A DNA stretch of 6,631 bases, taken from Thermoplasmatales archaeon ex4484_36. GTDB lineage: Archaea > Thermoplasmatota > Penumbrarchaeia > Penumbrarchaeales > EX4484-36. The notes below the pieces were generated by a model, which saw only the letters and a program-made list of their open reading frames with translations, searched no databases and was not told where the DNA came from. Every line of letters starts with the position of its first letter. Position 1 is the first letter of the stretch. Where the stretch lies: assembly GCA_002254765.1 (NCBI GenBank), contig NJDV01000093.1, positions 1-6,631 on the forward strand, given 5' to 3'. Made by a program: the position numbers and the translations under genes. This document shows positions 1 to 5,598 of the stretch, piece after piece.

Positions 1-2
1 GC

Positions 3-1061
3 CTCTCCTCTGGAGTTCAGAATTCCGCTATAGCGTACACAAGGGTCTCTCTCATATATACGGTGGAGGTTATGGTGAGGCCCGAGGAGGCCTACCTTAA
101 CCCCTTGAACACCTCCCAGAGAGTCCTTTTCAACATCTCTGTGAGAGGTGTGGACAACAGGGAGAACCCTACCAGCTCCCCCTACGTGATGATCAACCTC
201 TCGGTTAAGAAGAATGTGAGATTCTATCCCGCATGGATCAGTGGCTGGAACTCCAGTGAGTCCAAGAGGTACTCTGCAGGTCTCTCGGTGGAGTCCCTCT
301 ACCTGAAGGGGGGTGAATGGGACAGTTCCATTCACCTCCAGGTCATAGTCCCGGAGAGGCCCTACCACGGGCGTTGCACCGTCAACATAACCGCCACAAC
401 CTCAGGGGATGGGGATGATTTCGGGGTTGAGCTACCCTCCTTCGGGGTGGCAACGGTGCACATAAACCAGAGCCGCTCCGTCCTTGTCTTCCCGGAGATT
501 ACCGACCGCAGGGACACCAACTCAAACGGCATCCCGGACGGTCAGGAGGCCACCCCCGGGGAGTATCTTGAGGTCTTCTTCAACGTCACCAATACAGGGA
601 ACGGGGTTGACTACTTCCGCCTAGAGGTATGGTATGAGGCAGAGAGTGGTGAAGAGTGGGAGGTGATGATAAACGGTACGTCCTCTACACCCTACCTTAC
701 CCCGGCTGGTTTCCACCCCTCCGACACGGACTTCTTCTCCCTTGTCTCGGTGCTTGTCAGGCCCCCTCTGGGCCTTGAGGTTGGCTCCTACTGCGACATC
801 TTCCTTAAGGCCTACTCCGGAGCGGACCCCATCGTGGAGAACGTCTCCTCTTTGAGAGTGTACGTGAAGGAAGGGCTCAGCCTCAAGATTGAGCCTCCCG
901 AACTCGAAGCCGTTCTCTATCCAGGGGAGAGAAGAAACTTCAACTTCACCGCTGTGAACATGGGGAACGTGAGGGATGGCTTCATATTTGAGGTCATAAG
1001 CAGCGGGACTGAGGGGTGGGTGGTGCAGCTGCATCAAGATAACCGTCTTGAGGGTCCTTGA
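3..1061 (+). CDS. N-terminal ectodomain fragment of the large envelope protein (beta-sandwich repeats)
   Basis: The frame is open from base 3 with no stop, so the GTG at 63 is not a convincing start; it has no ribosome binding site and sits inside a beta-strand pattern. Counting from that GTG codon, residues 1-140 form one beta-rich domain. Residues 151-162 carry a DxNxNGxxDxxE loop of the thrombospondin type 3 kind. Residues about 165-270 and 275-325 look like beta-sandwich repeats with the signatures NVTNTGNGVDYF and AVNMGNVRDGF, typical of archaeal surface proteins. There are ten N-x-S/T sequons (residues 17, 24, 45, 63, 108, 135, 174, 204, 260 and 294) and only two cysteines (105 and 244), which might pair. 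The last 10 or so residues before the stop look out of frame: sensible sequence continues in frame 1 from about 1040. An extracellular location is inferred from sequons and repeat type. Confidence 0.7.
   Translation, partial: LSSGVQNSAIAYTRVSLIYTVEVMVRPEEAYLNPLNTSQRVLFNISVRGVDNRENPTSSPYVMINLSVKKNVRFYPAWISGWNSSESKRYSAGLSVESLYLKGGEWDSSIHLQVIVPERPYHGRCTVNITATTSGDGDDFGVELPSFGVATVHINQSRSVLVFPEITDRRDTNSNGIPDGQEATPGEYLEVFFNVTNTGNGVDYFRLEVWYEAESGEEWEVMINGTSSTPYLTPAGFHPSDTDFFSLVSVLVRPPLGLEVGSYCDIFLKAYSGADPIVENVSSLRVYVKEGLSLKIEPPELEAVLYPGERRNFNFTAVNMGNVRDGFIFEVISSGTEGWVVQLHQDNRLEGP
513..548 (+). other. Calcium-loop-like motif in the ectodomain (thrombospondin type 3 pattern)
   Basis: The encoded residues DTNSNGIPDGQE place acidic or amide side chains at positions 1, 3, 5 and 9 with Gly at 6 and a final Glu at 12, the pattern of a thrombospondin-3 or dockerin-type calcium loop. 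It sits in the linker between the first beta domain and the next repeat. Calcium binding is inferred from the pattern. Only one copy is visible, whereas many such proteins carry several. Confidence 0.55.
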
Positions 1062-1425
1062 CACACAGTTGATCCCCCTGGACATCACCACAAAGAGCAT
1101 CCTGCCGGGCTCGGGGGTGAGCTTCTCATTCCTTCTCACCAACACAGGGAACTACAACGAGACCTTTGAAGTGGGCCTCATAGGGGTGCCCTCAAACTGG
1201 AGCGCCACTTCCACGGTGGGGGGTGCGGGGAGCGTAACCCTCCCACCACTTGGAACAGCCATTATCCTCATTAACGTAACTGCCCCGGGGATAGAGGAGG
1301 CCTCCAGTCTAGCCGACCTCAAGAGGCTCAATATCGTAGCCGGCACAAACATCACCATCTCCCTAAAGAATCTCCAACCTGGGGAATGGGGTGGACGGCA
1401 TCTCTCTCATGTTCACAGGAGATGA
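1048..1425 (+). CDS. Second fragment of the large envelope protein (beta-sandwich repeat)
   Basis: This frame 1 segment continues the ectodomain. The TTG at 1048 is only the first possible start and has no ribosome binding site; meaningful sequence begins a few codons earlier (ITVLRVLDTQLIPLD). It contains a further repeat with the signature SFSFLLTNTGNYNETFEVGL, followed by a Trp-containing strand (VPSNWSA) and a strand ending INVTAPG, the usual order in NEW3/CARDB-like surface repeats. Four N-x-S/T sequons are present. Sense ends near NITISLKNL (about 1371): the remaining residues in this frame are arginine- and histidine-rich and unlike the rest, while frame 2 at the same place reads LGNGVDGISLMF, the expected start of another repeat. 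It is therefore an internal piece of a longer protein, not an independent gene. Confidence 0.6.
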   Translation: MRVLDTQLIPLDITTKSILPGSGVSFSFLLTNTGNYNETFEVGLIGVPSNWSATSTVGGAGSVTLPPLGTAIILINVTAPGIEEASSLADLKRLNIVAGTNITISLKNLQPGEWGGRHLSHVHRR

Positions 1426-2548
1426 CAGGTACAGAAGATGGGTGGAGGGGGGAGAGGAGGCAATAGAAGTTCAGCCTTTCGGCGAGGTCCTTCTCACAGT
1501 TGGAGTGACTCCGCTTCTGGTGGACGTGCCGCGCTACAACGAGGTCATGACCTTAGATGTGGTGCCCGTGACATCCGATGGGCTCCCTCAGACCCCCGGA
1601 AAGCTTACGGGCCTTGTTGTCCCCTATTACTACAACGTCACCTCCACAGACGTTGACCTCGGAAGGATGAGCGTGGTCACTCTTTATATAATGAACCTCC
1701 CCTCCGTAGGCAGCAATGCCGTGTATGGCGGAGAGCTCCCCAGGATCGTGAACCTCAGGTTGGGCAACGCCTCTGAATACCCAGGATGGACCGTTGCCTT
1801 GAGCGCCAGCACCCTGGGCTTCAACCGCATTCTTGAGAAGAAGGACGTTGAGCTCTATGTGACAGCACCCCGAGAGCTCAGATACTACTCGGGAGTGGCA
1901 CTTGTCCCCATAACAATAACCTCCTCGGACAATCTCTACTCGGAGAACATCTACATGAACTTCCGGGCGGTTTACGTAGACCTCTTCATCAGCCGCTCCG
2001 ACATAGTAGTCAAGAGGAGCATAGGGGGAGGGGAAGCAACCGTCTCCTTCAGGATAAGGGCCGAAGGGCTCAAGCCCTCAGGCAACTTCAGAGTGAACAT
2101 CTATCTGGACGGAAAGCAGGTTGAGTCACTCCTTTTGGGCTCCCTCAACCCCTCTGGGGGCGTTGTAAGCACCGAAGAGGAGATAAAGGTGGAGCTTCCG
2201 GAGGTTAAGTGGTATAGGGGGGAGGAGGAGCACACAATAACCTTCCTCATAGACCCTGACGACAGCGTCTACGAGGCGAACCCACTCAATTTCGACCTTG
2301 GGGAGGGGAACAATCACATCACCAAGAGCTTCGTCGCCAGATACCCGACCCTCTCCTACCGGGGGGGCGGGGTCCTCATAGTTATATTCCTGTTGGCTTT
2401 CCTTAGCATCCTATATCTCATCTACCGTTACGGCCTCACACACATCGCCTTCCATATGATGCTGGGCGCAGCTGTGATCGCACTGGCTGGCTCCATAATG
2501 ACCATTCCCCTCTCCACAAGAGCGACGAGGAGATACTGGACACTTTAG
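1391..2548 (+). CDS. Third fragment of the large envelope protein: beta repeats, CARDB-like domain, two transmembrane segments
   Basis: This frame 2 segment starts at GTG 1391 only formally; coding sense reaches back to about 1376 (LGNGVDGISLMF) and there is no ribosome binding site. Residues 1-60 finish one repeat, and 80-195 form another with the strands VVTLYIMNL and DVELYVTAP. Residues about 196-316 match a CARDB domain: the strand FRVNIYLDGKQV, a turn LGSLNPSGG, then TFLIDPDDSVYEANP and the closing EGNNHITKSF. Hydrophobic stretches at 325-344 and about 350-374 are probable membrane helices separated by the short loop YRYGLT, suggesting a cytosolic turn after an outside ectodomain. Sequons (two) lie only before the CARDB domain. 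After SIMTIPL (about 2511) the reading becomes arginine-rich and stops; frame 1 continues sensibly as HKSDEEILDTLGLDHV and a third membrane helix. Confidence 0.65.
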   Translation: MDGISLMFTGDDRYRRWVEGGEEAIEVQPFGEVLLTVGVTPLLVDVPRYNEVMTLDVVPVTSDGLPQTPGKLTGLVVPYYYNVTSTDVDLGRMSVVTLYIMNLPSVGSNAVYGGELPRIVNLRLGNASEYPGWTVALSASTLGFNRILEKKDVELYVTAPRELRYYSGVALVPITITSSDNLYSENIYMNFRAVYVDLFISRSDIVVKRSIGGGEATVSFRIRAEGLKPSGNFRVNIYLDGKQVESLLLGSLNPSGGVVSTEEEIKVELPEVKWYRGEEEHTITFLIDPDDSVYEANPLNFDLGEGNNHITKSFVARYPTLSYRGGGVLIVIFLLAFLSILYLIYRYGLTHIAFHMMLGAAVIALAGSIMTIPLSTRATRRYWTL

Positions 2549-2661
2549 GTCTGGACCATGTTGACAGCAGCAGGGGACTTCTTTACGCCTCCACACTTAT
2601 CATCTCTCTTCTCGGCCCCCTTGTATATCTCATACTGGTATCTGTCCCCGGTATCTTTGAA

Positions 2662-3759
2662 GTGGGCTCCTCCTACTTCATAAAGAACCTTCTCACCCCC
2701 CTCCCCGGGGGGTTGCCCACAATATCCCTTCTCCTGCTCTACCCACTGTTTGGCCTGGGACTGCTGGTGAAGGTGATGACAGAGGAAGAGGAAGTGGTGA
2801 TGGAGGTCTCAGAGGAGATAAACCTAGACGATGCGCTCCTCTACCTGAAGGAGGCGGAGAGGGAGCTGGTGGGAGGCAGTCTTCTGCGCTCAAGTAAGCT
2901 CTCAAAGAAGGCCAGAGAGATCCTCCAGCGCGCGGGTGAGCAGCACAGAAGAACGATAAAGAACCTAAGAAAACTGCTTGAAAGGATGATGACTATGCGG
3001 GAGGGGGGCTACGACATAAGCCGTGCGGAGGAGCTCTTCGAAGAGGCTGTGAAGTCCGCTTACTCCTTCCGCTACCGCCAGGCCGAAGGAAAGCTCAACG
3101 AGGCTTGGGAGGCCCTTCAGAGGGCTGAGTACATACCCTTCCCTCTTTGGGAGAAAGACGTTATGATAAAGAGCATAATCTACTACGAGGACGGGCTTGT
3201 ATATTACAAGATCCGGGTAGAGAACTACGAGAACTACCCGCTGGGAGAGATCCTCTTGAAGCCCGCTCTCCCCGACTACTTCGACGGTGTGGAGGAGATA
3301 AACCTTGGGGAGGTGGGGCCTAAGGAGTATCATGAGGTGGTCTACAGACTGAGACCCCGGGTGGAGGACTGGTCCGTTGGTGTGGACGGCAGGCTTCTTA
3401 AGGAGAACGGGGTGATGGTGAAAACTGGGCTATACCTCAAACGGGGAGAGGGGATGTACGAGGTGAAGGTGGAGAACAACTCCGACTCCATCCTGAGGGA
3501 TGTGGTGGTCTACGCAAATGTACCCCCGGGCCTGAAGACCGATGAGCCGGAGAAGGTAATAAGCTACATCCCCCCCTTCGGCTCCGAGACCGTGGTCTTC
3601 GAGATCTCGGCAGCTCCCCCGGAGAGACCCCCCGGGGAGGAGGGGGAGGAGGAGCTTGTGATGGTTCAGGTGGAGGATGAGGGCGAAGAGTTTTCAGAAA
3701 GTTTATTAACAGATAACGATGAAGAGGATTTTGAAGTAGAAACTGATGAAGAAGAGTAA
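2662..3759 (+). CDS. C-terminal fragment of the large envelope protein: membrane helices, helical region, paired beta-sandwiches, acidic tail
   Basis: Frame 1 makes sense from about 2505 and includes a membrane helix (ASTLIISLLGPLVYLILVSV, encoded about 2584-2643) before the first possible start, GTG 2662, which has no ribosome binding site. Counting from 2662, residues 19-38 are another membrane helix. Residues 39-50 are acidic, and 55-155 are strongly helical with heptad-like patterns. Residues 168-233 and 252-320 are two beta-sandwich units that resemble each other (YYKIRVENYENYPL against MYEVKVENNSDSIL). The tail from 320 to 365 is almost all Glu, Asp, Gly and Ser. A single sequon suggests this part is cytosolic, but four predicted helices after an outside ectodomain would place it outside, so the topology is unsettled. 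It ends 25 bases before archaellin. It could instead be a separate one-helix protein of 365 residues, which I think less likely. Confidence 0.65.
   Translation: MGSSYFIKNLLTPLPGGLPTISLLLLYPLFGLGLLVKVMTEEEEVVMEVSEEINLDDALLYLKEAERELVGGSLLRSSKLSKKAREILQRAGEQHRRTIKNLRKLLERMMTMREGGYDISRAEELFEEAVKSAYSFRYRQAEGKLNEAWEALQRAEYIPFPLWEKDVMIKSIIYYEDGLVYYKIRVENYENYPLGEILLKPALPDYFDGVEEINLGEVGPKEYHEVVYRLRPRVEDWSVGVDGRLLKENGVMVKTGLYLKRGEGMYEVKVENNSDSILRDVVVYANVPPGLKTDEPEKVISYIPPFGSETVVFEISAAPPERPPGEEGEEELVMVQVEDEGEEFSESLLTDNDEEDFEVETDEEE
3695..3710 (+). promoter_or_regulatory. Candidate promoter (BRE plus TATA box) for the archaellum operon
   Basis: The element TTTATTAA at 3702-3709, preceded by the purine-rich CAGAAAG, resembles an archaeal TATA box with a BRE. 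It lies in a sharply AT-rich patch (about 3688-3770) inside the 3' end of the upstream gene, while the sequence on both sides is GC-rich. Initiation would be expected near 3730-3735, giving a leader of about 50 bases before arlB with room for its ribosome binding site. The gap of 25 bases between the genes is too short to hold a promoter, so an internal one is reasonable. This is inferred from sequence alone. Confidence 0.4.
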
Positions 3760-3771
3760 AGTGTCAAAAAA

Positions 3772-3776
3772 GGAGG
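3772..3776 (+). promoter_or_regulatory. Strong ribosome binding site for archaellin
   Basis: GGAGG within AAGGAGGAGTG lies 8 bases before the ATG at 3785. It fits the archaeal 16S 3' end very well, as expected for a highly expressed filament protein, and fixes the start ahead of the basic leader peptide. Confidence 0.8.
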
Positions 3777-3784
3777 AGTGAGAG

Positions 3785-4405
3785 ATGAGAAGAACAACTG
3801 TGCGCAAGAAGCGAGGCGCCATCGGCATCGGCACTCTGATCATATTTATAGCGCTGATTCTGGTGGCCGCCATAGCCGCTGTGGTGATCATAACCACAGC
3901 CGAGGAGCTTGAGAACAAAGGGAGACAATCCAAGGAGACGGCGAAAAAGATGACAGCTTCGGGCATCAGGGTGGACTTCGCCGAAGGAAGGGTGACCAGC
4001 GGGGAGATAGACTACGTATACCTCTACATCTCCCTCTACGGAATGGAGGCCATAGACATGAGGGATGTGGTGCTGCACGTGGTCACTACCCCCCGGGGAG
4101 GAACTGCTAGCTCTCAGGACCTGACCTTCAACGAGGGCTCCATCGCCAGCCCATCCACGACCAACTACGGCACCGTGGAGGTCAACGACCCCAACGACGA
4201 GTTCCCCTACCTTCTGGGTGAGAGGACCACACTGAAACTTGTCATAGACCTCTCCACAGCGTCCAATCTGAACACGCTGCCGCAGTCCTCATCCATTGAG
4301 GTGAGGTTCCTAATATCTGCCGTGGGACACGAGACCTACGACCTCTACTACACACCCTCCTCCTACCCCGCCAATGGAGGCATCGTCACCCTGCTTGCCT
4401 CCTGA
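3785..4405 (+). CDS. flaB: Archaellin ArlB (FlaB), archaellum filament subunit
   Basis: Archaellin is made as a prepilin-like precursor, trimmed by the membrane peptidase FlaK/ArlK (PibD in Crenarchaeota) and polymerised into the rotating filament. The 206-residue protein has the class III leader: a basic stretch MRRTTVRKKRG, predicted cleavage after Gly11, then the mature start AIGIGTLIIFIALILVAAIAA, a hydrophobic helix to about residue 38 that would form the filament core. The rest is a beta-rich outer domain with the archaellin-type segment FPYLLGERTTLKLVIDLS at 140-157. The length is usual for archaellins. It is the first gene of the operon and the only archaellin in the window. Oddly, no N-x-S/T sequon is present, whereas many archaellins are N-glycosylated. 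The start is fixed by the strong ribosome binding site at 3772-3776. Identification is firm from the N-terminus and the following genes. Confidence 0.96.
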   Translation: MRRTTVRKKRGAIGIGTLIIFIALILVAAIAAVVIITTAEELENKGRQSKETAKKMTASGIRVDFAEGRVTSGEIDYVYLYISLYGMEAIDMRDVVLHVVTTPRGGTASSQDLTFNEGSIASPSTTNYGTVEVNDPNDEFPYLLGERTTLKLVIDLSTASNLNTLPQSSSIEVRFLISAVGHETYDLYYTPSSYPANGGIVTLLAS

Positions 4406-4428
4406 AGTGGGATGGAGAAGTGACTGCT

Positions 4429-4434
4429 GGAGGT
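4429..4434 (+). promoter_or_regulatory. Ribosome binding site that fixes the start of the arlC-D/E gene
   Basis: GGAGGT ends 5 bases before the ATG at 4440. The same frame is open further upstream to an ATG at 4374 inside archaellin, but that start lacks a comparable site and would overlap arlB, so 4440 is preferred. Confidence 0.75.
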
Positions 4435-4439
4435 TGAAG

Positions 4440-5219
4440 ATGGCGAAAAAGAGGGACGGGAAGGCTTCCAGGGGAGGAAAGTACCGCATAGACCTCTCCC
4501 CCCCCACAGTAGCAGGAAGCTCGGTGAAGCCCAAGATAACGGCGAAAGAGGAGAGGCCTTCGGCCGGTAGGGCTAGAGAGGACAGCGTGCCGGCACCACC
4601 TAGGGGGTATTCATCGATTTCCTCAGAGCTGCTCTATCGTTATGACAAGGAGATCTCAGAGCTAAAACAGGAGAACTCAGACCTTAAGAAAAGGGTAAGG
4701 ACCATGGAGAGGGAGCTCAAGTCCCTTCGCGACGAATTCGACAGGATCTCGAATCTCATAGAGGATCTAAGCGTGATTAAGAGCGAGATGAAGGACATGG
4801 TGGACATTGTGGAGGAGCTCTCGTCCCTCTACGACCTCATATCCGCCGACATAAATCCATTCATAGAAACAAGGCCCCTGAAGGATAGAAACGGCGAGCT
4901 GAACGGCGCGGACGATGAGGAGCTGGTGGAGGTCCTTGAGGAGGAAGATGAGGAGATCGAGAGGGATGAGCTCATCCTCCAATGGGTAACCTTCCTCACG
5001 AAGAAAGTGGGCAAAGGGGCCCTTCCCAAGGTGATTTCCCACTATCTGAAGCTGGGCTGGATAGATGAGGAACTCTCTGAGAGGGCTCTTCAGATCGCCC
5101 AGGGCCTCCCCGGGAAGATGAGGTCAAACCCAGAAAGCAGCGTAAGCTGGCAGATGGACCCGGAGGACCACAGAAAGTCTCTGGAATATATTAAAAGGAT
5201 CAGAGAGGTAGTGGCATAA
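4440..5219 (+). CDS. Fused archaellum scaffold protein ArlC-ArlD/E (FlaC plus FlaD/E domains)
   Basis: ArlC/D/E proteins form the cytosolic ring around the archaellum motor and receive the chemotaxis signal (through CheF and CheY in species studied). Here a single 259-residue protein holds both family regions. Residues 1-60 are basic, Pro/Ser-rich and probably disordered. Residues 64-130 form a coiled coil (ELKQENSDLKKRV and following), which runs into a FlaC-type ending SSLYDLISADINPFI at 128-142. A very acidic linker spans 157-177. Residues 178-225 match the FlaD/E domain, with LQWVTFL and the hallmark HYLKLGWIDEELSERAL, and the end DHRKSLEYIKRI at 243-254 fits the same family. No membrane segment is present. 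It starts 34 bases after archaellin and ends 19 bases before arlF. Fused FlaCE-type proteins are known in other euryarchaea such as haloarchaea. No separate second D/E gene appears in the expected place. Confidence 0.9.
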   Translation: MAKKRDGKASRGGKYRIDLSPPTVAGSSVKPKITAKEERPSAGRAREDSVPAPPRGYSSISSELLYRYDKEISELKQENSDLKKRVRTMERELKSLRDEFDRISNLIEDLSVIKSEMKDMVDIVEELSSLYDLISADINPFIETRPLKDRNGELNGADDEELVEVLEEEDEEIERDELILQWVTFLTKKVGKGALPKVISHYLKLGWIDEELSERALQIAQGLPGKMRSNPESSVSWQMDPEDHRKSLEYIKRIREVVA

Positions 5220-5228
5220 GGTGGTGAT
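5220..5228 (+). promoter_or_regulatory. Ribosome binding site for arlF
   Basis: GGTGGTGAT begins right after the previous stop codon and differs by one base from the ideal GGAGGTGAT. It lies 10 bases before the ATG at 5239, and an in-frame TAA at 5230-5232 excludes any longer start. Confidence 0.65.
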
Positions 5229-5238
5229 TTAAACGGGG

Positions 5239-5586
5239 ATGGCCACAACTGCATCATGGCTCATAATCATGGTCGGCCTCGTAACGGGACTGCTCCTGAT
5301 ACAGCATGATGTGGACGTGGCCCTGGACGACCTCAAGGAAACCACCGAGGAGTGGAAGAGGTCCCAGACAATGCTTAAGAACACGGATTTTGAGATATCC
5401 TCGGCCTTTTACAACAACACCACCTCAGCCCTTCGGGTCAACATCAAAAACAGCGGTTCGGAGGTTATCCCAATCGCCGAGGTTGTCCTTCTTGTAGATG
5501 GGGTTGTCACATCCTTCAACGCAAGAGTGAGGGTGGTGGTGAGCTGGGGGGTGGCAAGAACAATAAATAATATAAGGTACGGTTAA
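5239..5586 (+). CDS. flaF: Archaellum stator protein ArlF (FlaF)
   Basis: ArlF is a membrane-anchored protein whose beta-sandwich domain lies outside the membrane and, in studied species, binds the S-layer and pairs with ArlG to hold the motor still. The 115-residue product has an N-terminal membrane helix at about 5-22 (SWLIIMVGLVTGLLLIQ), a helical stalk at 24-47, and a beta domain with the family-like core SALRVNIKNSGSEVIPIAEVV and LLVDGVV. Overlapping sequons at NNTTS fit an outside location. It is somewhat short: after VTSFNA the strand RVRVVVSWGVARTINNIRYG only loosely resembles the usual Trp-containing, INIT-type ending, and the DNA there has GTG/GGT repeats, a run of six G (5546-5551) and an AT-rich box, so a local error or a diverged end is possible. 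The stop overlaps the arlG ribosome binding site, which argues that the end is real. Confidence 0.85.
   Translation: MATTASWLIIMVGLVTGLLLIQHDVDVALDDLKETTEEWKRSQTMLKNTDFEISSAFYNNTTSALRVNIKNSGSEVIPIAEVVLLVDGVVTSFNARVRVVVSWGVARTINNIRYG
5562..5576 (+). promoter_or_regulatory. AT-rich TATA-like box ahead of arlG (weak candidate internal promoter)
   Basis: The only long A/T tract inside the operon, AATAAATAATATAAG, follows a purine-rich CAAGAAC. If it acts as a TATA box, transcripts would begin near 5597, almost at the arlG start codon. It also encodes the atypical end of ArlF. The good ribosome binding site for arlG argues that ordinary operon translation suffices, so the promoter reading is speculative. 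Confidence 0.2.
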
Positions 5587-5591
5587 GGAGG
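5585..5591 (+). promoter_or_regulatory. Ribosome binding site for arlG, overlapping the arlF stop
   Basis: AAGGAGG uses the last two bases of the arlF TAA stop and lies 7 bases before the ATG at 5599, suggesting translational coupling of the two stator genes. Confidence 0.7.
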
Positions 5592-5598
5592 CTTATCT

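Larger units (their letters stand above)
1..3759 (+). pseudogene. Large envelope protein, 5'-partial, reading frame interrupted by three frameshifts
   Basis: Four successive open segments in frames 3, 1, 2 and 1 make one coherent protein. Each segment loses protein-like sequence where the next gains it, and no ribosome binding site or convincing start precedes the inner segments. Joined, they give about 1251 residues before the TAA at 3757-3759, and the N-terminus lies left of the window. The layout is a beta-sandwich ectodomain, a CARDB-like domain, about four transmembrane segments, a helical region, two beta-sandwiches and an acidic tail. I count 16 N-x-S/T sequons before the first membrane segment and only one after it, which supports an outside N-terminal part. 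The first two junctions each need one base removed; the third needs one added. The copy may be a real pseudogene or may carry sequencing errors. The family resembles archaeal S-layer-like proteins with CARDB/NEW3-type repeats; the exact function is unknown. Confidence 0.75.

Noticed and set aside
621..1145. Long open frame on the minus strand (174 codons)
   Set aside because: It lies wholly opposite the sequon-rich coding frames, has no ribosome binding site, and its composition (His, Pro, Arg-rich ends) is that of a shadow frame.
1438..1656. Plus-strand open frame of 72 codons inside the third fragment
   Set aside because: Arg/Gly/Ser-rich shadow of the frame 2 coding sequence, which has clear strand and sequon patterns.
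2965..3333. Minus-strand open frame of 122 codons
   Set aside because: Opposite a convincing helical and beta-sandwich coding region; no domain or start signal supports it.
2662..3759. Independent gene starting at GTG 2662
   Set aside because: No ribosome binding site, and the same frame encodes a good membrane helix just upstream without any start codon, so continuation from the preceding fragment fits better. It is listed as a fragment.
3706..4078. Two overlapping minus-strand open frames, one with a hydrophobic end
   Set aside because: They are the complement of the archaellin N-terminus; the hydrophobic stretch is a by-product of the acidic tail and hydrophobic helix codons of the plus strand.
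4406..4439. Terminator or attenuating hairpin between archaellin and the scaffold gene
   Set aside because: No inverted repeat or T-run is visible; only the ribosome binding site stands out.
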